A stretch of 5,369 bases of DNA, from assembly GCA_011620145.1 (NCBI GenBank), contig WOZT01000118.1, positions 1-5,369 of the forward strand, given 5' to 3'. Shown piece by piece: positions 1 through 5,369 of this stretch (its first letter is position 1; each line of letters opens with the position of its first letter). This stretch comes from Gammaproteobacteria bacterium. Its GTDB lineage: Bacteria > Pseudomonadota > Gammaproteobacteria > UBA5335. The position numbers and the translations under genes are program-made. Below the pieces are notes generated by a model. It searched no databases and was not told where the DNA came from. It saw nothing but the letters and a program-made list of their open reading frames with translations.

Positions 1-2
1 GC

Positions 3-365
3 TTGCTGCAAGCCGATCTCCAGGCGCGTGAGGCGACGCTCTGGAGCCTTTCCAGTGCCGGCGAGCTGAACCAGTGCCAAAGTCATCTGCCCGCAGATCT
101 CTCCATCGAATGCGGCCCGTCGGGCTGGTCGGATCTCGCCAGTCTCCAAGGGCTCGAAGCACTGCCACCCTTCCTCGCTCGGCTCGAACAGGCCGGCATC
201 GACCGCTTCGAGCGCATTCTGCCGGCCGCGCCGGAGCAGGGTCGCCGCCAAGTGTTGATGCTGTCCCGCCGTTTACCCCCCGAGGCGGAACTCCTGCGCC
301 TGTGGGCCCAGCTGGTGTTGGATGCATGGAACCAGTGCCCACAAGGCGCGCAGGCGTTCTCTTGA
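3..365 (+). CDS. C-terminal part of an unrecognised protein, cut off at the left window edge
   Basis: This is the last 120 codons of a plus-strand gene. The frame is open to the left edge, so the TTG at 3 is probably an internal codon and not the start. The stop is TGA at 363-365. The frame looks coding: third positions are mostly G or C, and the visible protein is soluble, leucine-rich and probably helical, with no membrane segment. It contains four cysteines in scattered positions (in NQCQ, ECGP, NQCP) rather than a CxxC metal-binding pattern; NQCQ and NQCP are 80-odd residues apart. A central stretch (LARLEQAGIDRFERILPAAP) and a later helix (ELLRLWAQLVLDAWNQ) are the most structured-looking parts. 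I do not recognise the family and assign no function. It converges on pepN with a 61-bp gap. Competing frames over the same bases (plus 74-529, minus 83-430) give arginine- and serine-rich, low-complexity proteins typical of shadow frames. Confidence 0.6.
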   Translation: MLQADLQAREATLWSLSSAGELNQCQSHLPADLSIECGPSGWSDLASLQGLEALPPFLARLEQAGIDRFERILPAAPEQGRRQVLMLSRRLPPEAELLRLWAQLVLDAWNQCPQGAQAFS

Positions 366-426
366 GTCCACCGGACCTGCTGACCCGCCAAAACCGCAAA
401 CATCCGCACAAGGCGGACCATCCCGA

Positions 427-3024
427 TCACGCATGGGCGAGCATTTTCCCCACCACCTCGACCATGTCGGGCGGCAGATCAGAACGCTCGGAGAGACGTT
501 CGAGCTGCGCGCGCATCAAGTCGCCATAGGGCGTCACCAACTCGCGCCAGCCGGCAAATACACCGCTGAGGCGGGCAGCCAACTGGGGATTCAAGGGCAC
601 CAGGGTCGCGATGCGATCACCCACCCAGGCATAGCCACTGCCATCAGGGGCATGGAAATGCAGCGGGTTGCCGCGGGCAAAAGCGCCCACCACGGCGCGG
701 ACCTTGTTGGGTTGGGTCAGCCGGAAGGCGGGATGCTTCATGAGCGCGTCCAGCCGCTCCAGAATCGCCCCCTGCCGGGCCTGGGCCTGGATGCGGAACC
801 ACTTGTCCAGCACCAGATCATCCGCTGCGTGGGCGTCGTGGAACACCTTGAGCGCCGCCTCGGCCGCATCTCCACCCTGGTCGGCCAGCAAGGCCAGCGC
901 GGCCAGCCGCTCGGTCATCGTGGTGGCCTGTTGGAATTGCCGCACACAGCTTGCGCGGTGGCGATCCGCCATGCCGTCGGCCATCAGGAAGCCCAGGCAG
1001 CGATTGCGCAGGGCACGGGCCGCGGGGTCGTCCCGCCCCGCCAAGGCCGTATGACGCGCCAGCCACTCGGCCTCCAGCGCCTGCGCCAACTGGCTGCGCA
1101 GGCGCTGGCGCAGCGCTTCCAGTCGACAGGGATCGGTCGGGGCGAAGGCTTCCAGCAGCGTCTCATAAGCCGGCAGTGCGAGCAGCTCCGCCGCCAGTGC
1201 CGGGTCAAGATCGGGATCGGTGAGCACACGGGCAAACCCCGCAATCGCCTCGGGTGACAGTGCTGCCTCGGCGACCCCATCCAAGGCTCCCCGCACGGCA
1301 TGGATCCACACCTGCTGGGCCGCCTGCCAGCGCACCATGGGATCGCTGTCATGGCGCAGCAACAGCAAGCGATCGGACAGACTCAAATCATCATCCAGTT
1401 GTACGGGCGCGGAGAACCCTCGCAACAGCGAAGGCACCGGACGCTCAGCCAGATCCTGGAAGGAAAAGCGAGCGGATGCCCCGTGCAGCAGCAACACCCG
1501 CTCCGTGGCCGTTGCCGATTCCTCTTCTGCCAAGCGCAGCGGCAGCGCCCGGCCGGCGCCATCCAGCAGGGCCAGACGCACCGGAATCGGCAACGGCGCC
1601 TTGGTGGCTTCGCCCGGCGTGGGTGGCGTGTGCTGGCTCAGCTCCAGTTCATAAACCCGGCGCGCCGGATCATGAATGCCACGGGCGGTCAGGCGGGGGG
1701 TGCCGGCCTGCCGGTACCAGGCGAGAAACGCGCTCAAATCCTGCCCACTGCCGTCGCTCAAGGCGGCGACGAAATCCTCCACCGTGACGGCCTGCCCGTC
1801 GTGGCGCTCGAAATACAGGTCGGTGCCCCGGCGAAAACCGTCCTTGCCCAGGGTGTTGGCCATCATCCGCACCACCTCGGCGCCCTTCTCATACACCGTC
1901 GCGGTATAGAAGTTGTTGATTTCAAGGTAGGCCTCCGGGCGCACCGGATGGGCCAGCGGGCCGGCGTCCTCACGGAACTGCACGGCCTTGAGCTGGGCGA
2001 CGTCGTGGATGCGTTGCACCGCGCCGCCGGGTTGATCGGCGGAAAAAGACTGATCCCGAAACACCGTCAGGCCTTCCTTCAGGCTGAGCTGGAACCAGTC
2101 GCGGCAGGTGATGCGGTTGCCGGTCCAGTTGTGGAAATACTCGTGTGCCACCACCGCGGCGATGTGGTGGTAATCCTCGTCGGTGGCGGTATCGGGACGG
2201 GCCAGCACGAACTGGCTGTTGAAGATGTTGAGCCCCTTGTTCTCCATCGCGCCCATGTTGAAATCCGAGACCGCGACGATCATGTAGCAGTCCAGATCGT
2301 ACTCCCGGCCGTAGTTTTCCTCGTCCCAGCGCATCGCCGCCTTGAGCGAGGCCAGCGCATGGGCGCAACGATCTTCCAGGCCATGGGCGACATAACAGGC
2401 AAGCCGCACCGCGCGCCCCGAGGCCGTGTGGAAATGATCCTCGACACAGGCCAGATCGGCGGCCACGATGGCGAACAGGTAGGACGGTTTCGGGTAGGGA
2501 TCGACCCAGTGCGCCCAGTGCCGCTCGCCCTCGATCCCCGAGGCCACCAGATTGCCGTTGGACAACAGCACCGGGAAACGCTGCCGATCGGCGTTCAGGA
2601 TCACCTCGAACGGCGCCAGCACATCGGGCCGGTCGAGGTAGGGCGTAATGCGGCGAAAGCCTTCCGCCTCGCATTGGGTGAAATAGCCGCCGCCGCAAGG
2701 AAAAAGCCCTTCCAGGCGGGTGTTGCGTTCAGGATCCAGGCGCACCCGGGTCCTGAGCGTGGTGACCGGCCAGGGAATCTCAAGCTGGACGCCGTCGTAG
2801 CGGTAGGCGTCCGGCGCCAATACTCGGCCATCGACCGCGACCTCCAGAAGCTCCAGATCCTCGGCATCGAGCGCCAGATAAGGCCCTGGCGTGGCGTCCG
2901 GACGCGCCGCCAGGGTCAATTCCCCGATCACCTCGACCTGTTCGGCGAATGTGACCGTCAGGCGAACGGCGCGAATCTCCACCGCTGGTGGGGTGTAGTC
3001 CGAAAGTCGCTTGGGGGTCTGCAT
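427..3024 (-). CDS. pepN: Aminopeptidase N, M1-family zinc metallopeptidase
   Basis: This cytosolic exopeptidase removes N-terminal residues from peptides in the late steps of protein turnover. The 865-residue product is nearly the length of E. coli PepN (870) and aligns along its whole length from memory. Visible sites: substrate-binding QCEAEG (117-122); exopeptidase motif GAMEN (258-262), whose Glu261 binds the free amino group; zinc site HEYFH (294-298) with His294, His298 and distal Glu317 in KEGLT as ligands and Glu295 as catalytic base; Tyr378 in VYEKGAE as transition-state stabiliser. By analogy with E. coli, domain I runs to about 190, the thermolysin-like domain to about 440, a small beta domain to about 540, and a helical domain to the end, including the conserved DKWF (740-743) and a PNKVRAVVGAF stretch (from 772). 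There is no signal peptide. The ATG at 3024 is supported by a GAGGA site 9 bases upstream. It lies downstream of kup on the same strand and appears complete and active. Confidence 0.97.
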   Translation of the reverse strand: MQTPKRLSDYTPPAVEIRAVRLTVTFAEQVEVIGELTLAARPDATPGPYLALDAEDLELLEVAVDGRVLAPDAYRYDGVQLEIPWPVTTLRTRVRLDPERNTRLEGLFPCGGGYFTQCEAEGFRRITPYLDRPDVLAPFEVILNADRQRFPVLLSNGNLVASGIEGERHWAHWVDPYPKPSYLFAIVAADLACVEDHFHTASGRAVRLACYVAHGLEDRCAHALASLKAAMRWDEENYGREYDLDCYMIVAVSDFNMGAMENKGLNIFNSQFVLARPDTATDEDYHHIAAVVAHEYFHNWTGNRITCRDWFQLSLKEGLTVFRDQSFSADQPGGAVQRIHDVAQLKAVQFREDAGPLAHPVRPEAYLEINNFYTATVYEKGAEVVRMMANTLGKDGFRRGTDLYFERHDGQAVTVEDFVAALSDGSGQDLSAFLAWYRQAGTPRLTARGIHDPARRVYELELSQHTPPTPGEATKAPLPIPVRLALLDGAGRALPLRLAEEESATATERVLLLHGASARFSFQDLAERPVPSLLRGFSAPVQLDDDLSLSDRLLLLRHDSDPMVRWQAAQQVWIHAVRGALDGVAEAALSPEAIAGFARVLTDPDLDPALAAELLALPAYETLLEAFAPTDPCRLEALRQRLRSQLAQALEAEWLARHTALAGRDDPAARALRNRCLGFLMADGMADRHRASCVRQFQQATTMTERLAALALLADQGGDAAEAALKVFHDAHAADDLVLDKWFRIQAQARQGAILERLDALMKHPAFRLTQPNKVRAVVGAFARGNPLHFHAPDGSGYAWVGDRIATLVPLNPQLAARLSGVFAGWRELVTPYGDLMRAQLERLSERSDLPPDMVEVVGKMLAHA

Positions 3025-3033
3025 GCCTGGATT

Positions 3034-3038
3034 TCCTC
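3034..3038 (-). promoter_or_regulatory. Ribosome binding site of pepN
   Basis: The minus strand reads GAGGA here, nine bases before the ATG at 3024. This fixes the start: two other upstream ATGs on the minus strand (beginning at 3046 and 3040) are out of frame with PepN, and the protein from 3024 begins where E. coli-type PepN proteins do. Confidence 0.75.
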
Positions 3039-3060
3039 ATCGCCATGGAAGGGTTTGCGT

Positions 3061-3126
3061 AAAAGCGCGGCGTCAGCGGATTGGGCCGCCGGGTTGCCGG
3101 GCCAGAGGAGACCCCTGACCCCGCGC
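3061..3126 (-). terminator. Possible rho-independent terminator or attenuator after kup
   Basis: Read on the minus strand, a GCGCGG arm begins 17 bases after the kup stop codon. Bases 3065-3070 pair with 3121-3126 (6 bp, GC-rich); after one C-C mismatch (3071/3120), 3072-3076 pair with 3115-3119 (5 bp). The second arm is followed directly by TTTT (3064-3061). Position and T-tract fit a terminator of kup. Against it, the enclosed loop is 38 bases, much longer than usual, although it can fold further: CCGG at 3089-3092 need not stay open because local GGCC/GGCC and CCGG/CCGG pairings are available within 3084-3103. The T-tract is also short. Only 36 bases remain between the T-tract and the pepN start, too few for a normal separate pepN promoter, so partial read-through into pepN is likely if this does terminate. 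No folding energy was computed. Confidence 0.35.
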
Positions 3127-3143
3127 CCTGGATCGGACGGCGC

Positions 3144-5081
3144 TCAGGTCGCGCGGGCGGCGGGTGGTTCAGCTGGCACCCAGATGCCAATCTCGACCGC
3201 CCGCTCGGGAGGGATTTTGTAGAAATCAATGGCCCGCATGCTGTTGCGAAACATGAAGGCGTAAAGCCGCTCTCGAAAGCGCAGGAACCACGGGATGCTG
3301 CGGTTGACCACCAAGGTTTCGCGACCGATGAAAAAAGTGGTCTCGGCCAGATCGATGACCAGCCCCGCCCGTCGCGCCTGCGCCAGAGCAGCCGGCAAAT
3401 CGGGGCTCTGCATGAAACCATAGTGGATCACCAACCGATCAAAGCCGTGCCCCAAAGGCGTCCACTCGACACGCTGCCCGGGCGGCACCCGCGGGGACTC
3501 CTCGATCAGTACCGTAAGCAAAATCACCCGTTCATGCAGGGCATGGGTATGACGCAGCAGGTACTGGAGCGAGGGCGGTGCGCCCAGTCGCGGCGCGGTG
3601 AGGAAAATCGCCGTGCCCGGCAGGCGCACCGGCGCATGATGATCCAGTCGATCAAACAGGCTTTCCAACGGCTCGGATTCGGCGCGCAGGCGGGTGATGA
3701 GATTGCGGCGCCCCTGATCCCAGGTGCGCATGGTAAAGAAAAGCATCCCACCGGCGGCGAGGGTCACCCAGCCCCCCTCGTGCAGCTTGTGCAGATTGGC
3801 CAGCAGAAACGGCACTTCCACGCTGATCATGGCCCCTACCAGCAGGCCCGACACCAGACCTGACCACAACCACACCCGCCGCATGGTGAAATACAGCAGG
3901 ATGGACGTAATCAGCATGGTAATGGTGATGGCCAACCCATAAGCGGCGGCCAGGTTGCCGGAAGTGCGAAATGCCAGCACCAGCGCCATACAGCTCAGCA
4001 TTAGCGCGAAATTGACCGCCGGCGCATAGACCTGGCCAATTTCCGCCGATGAGGTCTGGACGATGCGCATACGCGGCATGATGCCCAGCTGAATCGACTG
4101 GCGTACCAGCGAGAACACCCCGGAAATCAGCGCCTGGGAGGCGATCACGGTCGCCACAGTCGCCAGAGCCACCAGGGGATACAACATTCCGGGCGGCGCC
4201 AGAGCATAAAACGGGTTCTCAATGGCAGCGGGTTCGATAAGTACCAAGGCGCCCTGGCCCAGATAATTCAGCACCAGCGCCGGCAACACCAGAACAAACC
4301 AAGCCTGGCGGATAGGCGTGCGGCCAAAATGGCCCAGATCGGCATACAGCGCCTCGGCGCCAGTCACCACCAGGAAGACCCCCCCCAGCACCAACAATCC
4401 CGCCTTGCCCTCCACCACCAGGAAACGCAAGCCATACCAGGGATTCAAGGCGAGCAACACGCCCGGATTGCGACTGATGGCGATGATGCCCAGCACTGCC
4501 AGGGTAATGAACCACACAGCCATCACCGGGCCGAAGACCGTGCCCACCCGCGCCGTCCCAAAGCTTTGCAGGGAGAACAACAACACCAGAATGACCAGCG
4601 TGAGGGGAACCACATAGGGCTCGAAGCCGGGCGCGGCGATCTTGATGCCTTCCACGGCGCTGAGCACCGAAATGGCTGGGGTGATCATGCCGTCACAATA
4701 GAGCAAGGCCGCCCCGAAGATCCCCAGGGCCATCAGCCACGCCGCCGTCCGTCCCTGTCCCAAGGTGCGCCAGGGATTCAGCAGCGCCAGCAAGGCCAGG
4801 ATGCCGCCCTCCCCCCGGTTGTCCGCGCGCAGCACCAGCGTCTGATATTTCAACGACACGATCAGGATCAGTGACCAGAAAATCAGCGACAGCACCCCCA
4901 GCACATGCGGCACAGTCAAGGCGACTCCCAGATGGGGAGAAAAGCATTCCCGCAGGGCGTACAGCGGGCTGGTGCCGATGTCCCCATAAACCACCCCCAG
5001 CGCGGCAAGCGGCGCCAGTCCATGCGGTTTGGAGAGGATTGCGGGCAGGGCGGGTAACGACGGCAGATGGGGAGCCTTCAT
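3144..5081 (-). CDS. kup: Low-affinity potassium uptake permease Kup (KUP/HAK/KT family)
   Basis: This inner-membrane permease takes up K+, by proton symport in the studied family members. The 645-residue product is slightly longer than E. coli Kup (622). The family signature GVVYGDIGTSPLYAL is at 29-43; Asp34 corresponds to E. coli Asp23, implicated in K+ binding. Further conserved blocks are RADNRGEGG (85-93), ITPAISVLSAVEG (133-145), TGAEALYADLGHFG (240-253, Glu243 at the position of E. coli Glu229), LNYLGQGAL (271-279), IASQALISGVFSL (313-325) and NLAAAYGLAIT (376-386). I count about 12 hydrophobic segments up to residue 451, then a hydrophilic cytosolic domain with LPGTAIFLT (487-495) and HERVILLT (516-523). 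The ATG at 5081 is chosen because the conserved core follows soon after; an in-frame TTG at 5093 would add four residues, and neither has a strong ribosome site (a GGA lies 7 bases before the ATG). It is the upstream neighbour of pepN and divergent from the gene at 5265. Confidence 0.95.
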   Translation of the reverse strand: MKAPHLPSLPALPAILSKPHGLAPLAALGVVYGDIGTSPLYALRECFSPHLGVALTVPHVLGVLSLIFWSLILIVSLKYQTLVLRADNRGEGGILALLALLNPWRTLGQGRTAAWLMALGIFGAALLYCDGMITPAISVLSAVEGIKIAAPGFEPYVVPLTLVILVLLFSLQSFGTARVGTVFGPVMAVWFITLAVLGIIAISRNPGVLLALNPWYGLRFLVVEGKAGLLVLGGVFLVVTGAEALYADLGHFGRTPIRQAWFVLVLPALVLNYLGQGALVLIEPAAIENPFYALAPPGMLYPLVALATVATVIASQALISGVFSLVRQSIQLGIMPRMRIVQTSSAEIGQVYAPAVNFALMLSCMALVLAFRTSGNLAAAYGLAITITMLITSILLYFTMRRVWLWSGLVSGLLVGAMISVEVPFLLANLHKLHEGGWVTLAAGGMLFFTMRTWDQGRRNLITRLRAESEPLESLFDRLDHHAPVRLPGTAIFLTAPRLGAPPSLQYLLRHTHALHERVILLTVLIEESPRVPPGQRVEWTPLGHGFDRLVIHYGFMQSPDLPAALAQARRAGLVIDLAETTFFIGRETLVVNRSIPWFLRFRERLYAFMFRNSMRAIDFYKIPPERAVEIGIWVPAEPPAARAT

Positions 5082-5139
5082 GGGCAAATCCAACAGAGGG
5101 GATCGGGGCGTTCAAGGCGGGTCATCGGCATGGCTCGCT

Positions 5140-5145
5140 ATGATA
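5140..5145 (-). promoter_or_regulatory. Weak candidate -10 box for kup
   Basis: The minus strand reads TATCAT here, five of six matches to the sigma-70 -10 consensus, about 58 bases before the kup ATG. No good -35 hexamer sits 16-18 bases upstream (the sequence there is TCCCCT-like). The box is part of a short palindrome, CTATGATAG at 5138-5146. A chance match is quite possible; the evidence is only the hexamer and its sensible location in the divergent gap. Confidence 0.2.
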
Positions 5146-5180
5146 GGCCCCATCCGGGCGCAAGGGGAGAGGCGCGACGC

Positions 5181-5197
5181 ATGGATGCGCCATCCAT
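5181..5197. repeat. Perfect 7-bp inverted repeat with a 3-base spacer, possible operator
   Basis: ATGGATG at 5181-5187 and CATCCAT at 5191-5197 are exact reverse complements separated by CGC. The element lies in the gap between the divergent genes kup and the one at 5265, ending 17 bases before a CATAAT hexamer at 5215. In that position a bound regulator would cover the -35 region of the plus-strand gene. It is not followed by a T-tract, so it does not look like a terminator. I do not recognise the site as that of any known regulator; the sequence of seven bases per arm could also be a chance occurrence. Confidence 0.35.
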
Positions 5198-5214
5198 CCG
5201 ACCAGCGGAAACCT

Positions 5215-5220
5215 CATAAT
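5215..5220 (+). promoter_or_regulatory. Candidate -10 box for the gene at 5265
   Basis: CATAAT matches the sigma-70 -10 consensus at five of six positions and stands out in GC-rich sequence. Transcription would start near 5227, giving a leader of about 38 bases before the ATG at 5265. The matching -35 position falls at 5192-5197, inside the right arm of the inverted repeat, and is a poor match to TTGACA, which would be compatible with an activator-dependent or weak promoter. Confidence 0.3.
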
Positions 5221-5251
5221 GCGCCGAGACTGCGCAGACCCATTACTGACC

Positions 5252-5256
5252 GGGAG
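5252..5256 (+). promoter_or_regulatory. Ribosome binding site of the gene at 5265
   Basis: GGGAG lies eight bases before the ATG at 5265, a normal spacing. It supports this start for the truncated gene at the right edge, where only 35 codons are visible and no other in-frame start precedes the conserved part. Confidence 0.6.
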
Positions 5257-5264
5257 ACAAGTGG

Positions 5265-5369
5265 ATGACAACAGGCCTCTGGATAACAATCGGACTGGGC
5301 GTGGCCCTCGCAGCACTGGCGCTGCACGATGTCTTTCAGCGCCGGCACGCCATTCTGCGCATCTACCCC
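5265..5369 (+). CDS. N-terminus of a probable FMN-binding glutamate synthase family protein, cut off at the right window edge
   Basis: The first 35 codons are visible and the frame is open to the edge. The peptide has a hydrophobic segment at about residues 5-20 (LWITIGLGVALAALAL), likely a membrane anchor, followed by HDVFQRRHAILRIYP. That combination, a membrane segment then a His-Asp...Gln-(Arg/Lys)-Arg-His-(Ala/Ser)-Ile-Leu-Arg stretch, is what I know from the start of FMN-binding glutamate synthase family proteins, stand-alone relatives of the GltB synthase domain of about 500 residues, where it usually continues with a Pro-x-x-Gly-His-x-Arg-Tyr block. Their substrate is mostly not established, so I do not assert glutamate synthase activity. 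The ATG is supported by GGGAG eight bases upstream. It is transcribed away from kup. The FMN and iron-sulfur regions are outside the window, so the call rests on the N-terminal motif alone. Confidence 0.65.
   Translation, partial: MTTGLWITIGLGVALAALALHDVFQRRHAILRIYP

Noticed and set aside
366..426. Small hairpins in the convergent gap between the left gene and pepN (TCCGC 403-407 with GCGGA 413-417; GTCC 366-369 with GGAC 373-376)
   Set aside because: The stems are only 4-5 bp and lack a T-tract on either strand, so I do not call a terminator. I see nothing else in this 61-bp gap.
1300..3222. A 640-codon open frame on the plus strand opposite pepN, and a 311-codon one at 322-1257 in the same register
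   Set aside because: Both are codon-on-codon antisense to pepN, with their first positions opposite pepN third positions. A stop there would require pepN to use TTA, CTA or TCA, which are rare in such GC-rich genes, so long open antisense frames are expected. The products are low-complexity (Gln, Gly, Arg rich) and resemble nothing, whereas PepN is unambiguous.
2780..3421. A 213-codon minus-strand frame spanning the end of kup, the gap and the start of pepN, containing ATGs at 3046 and 3040
   Set aside because: It overlaps two confidently identified genes out of frame, its composition is shadow-like, and the GAGGA site is placed for the pepN ATG at 3024. I considered it as an upstream overlapping frame regulating pepN but see no supporting feature.
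3081..4874. Plus-strand open frames of 260 codons (3081-3863) and 181 codons (4329-4874) opposite kup
   Set aside because: They lie in the same codon-aligned antisense register relative to kup and have the same cause. Their products are polar, histidine/glutamine-rich and lack family features.
5091..5093. TTG at 5093 as the start of kup
   Set aside because: It would add only four residues (Met-Asp-Leu-Pro) and has no purine-rich site upstream. The ATG at 5081 is the more common start codon, though the choice is not firm.
5094..5268. Short frames in the divergent gap (for example plus 5029-5268 and minus 5122-5316)
   Set aside because: They overlap the start of kup or of the right-hand gene, have no convincing ribosome site and encode arginine/proline-rich peptides; the region is better read as intergenic control sequence.

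Overview
The window is an ordinary chromosomal segment of a GC-rich bacterium. The closest resemblance is to proteobacteria, probably gamma: the aminopeptidase is of the long E. coli PepN type, the potassium transporter is close to E. coli Kup, and codon third positions are rich in G and C. I cannot name a genus. I see no insertion sequence, phage gene, CRISPR array, tRNA or rRNA.

Layout from left to right. The 3' end of an unrecognised plus-strand gene ends at 365. It converges on pepN (427-3024, minus), an M1-family zinc aminopeptidase with all catalytic residues visible. A 119-bp gap separates pepN from kup (3144-5081, minus), a low-affinity K+ uptake permease of the KUP/HAK/KT family. This gap holds an imperfect inverted repeat followed by TTTT on the minus strand, a plausible terminator or attenuator of the kup transcript. 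Right of kup is a divergent intergenic region of about 183 bp with a perfect 7-bp inverted repeat and weak promoter-like hexamers on both strands. It leads into the first 35 codons of a plus-strand gene (5265 to the window edge) whose N-terminus looks like the membrane-anchored FMN-binding glutamate synthase family.

The genes do not form an obvious pathway. kup and pepN are in tandem on the minus strand and could be partly co-transcribed, but one imports potassium and the other trims peptides, so their adjacency is probably not functional. The many long overlapping reading frames opposite pepN and kup are explained by codon bias. I found no convincing new biological system; the findings below are modest and mostly regulatory.
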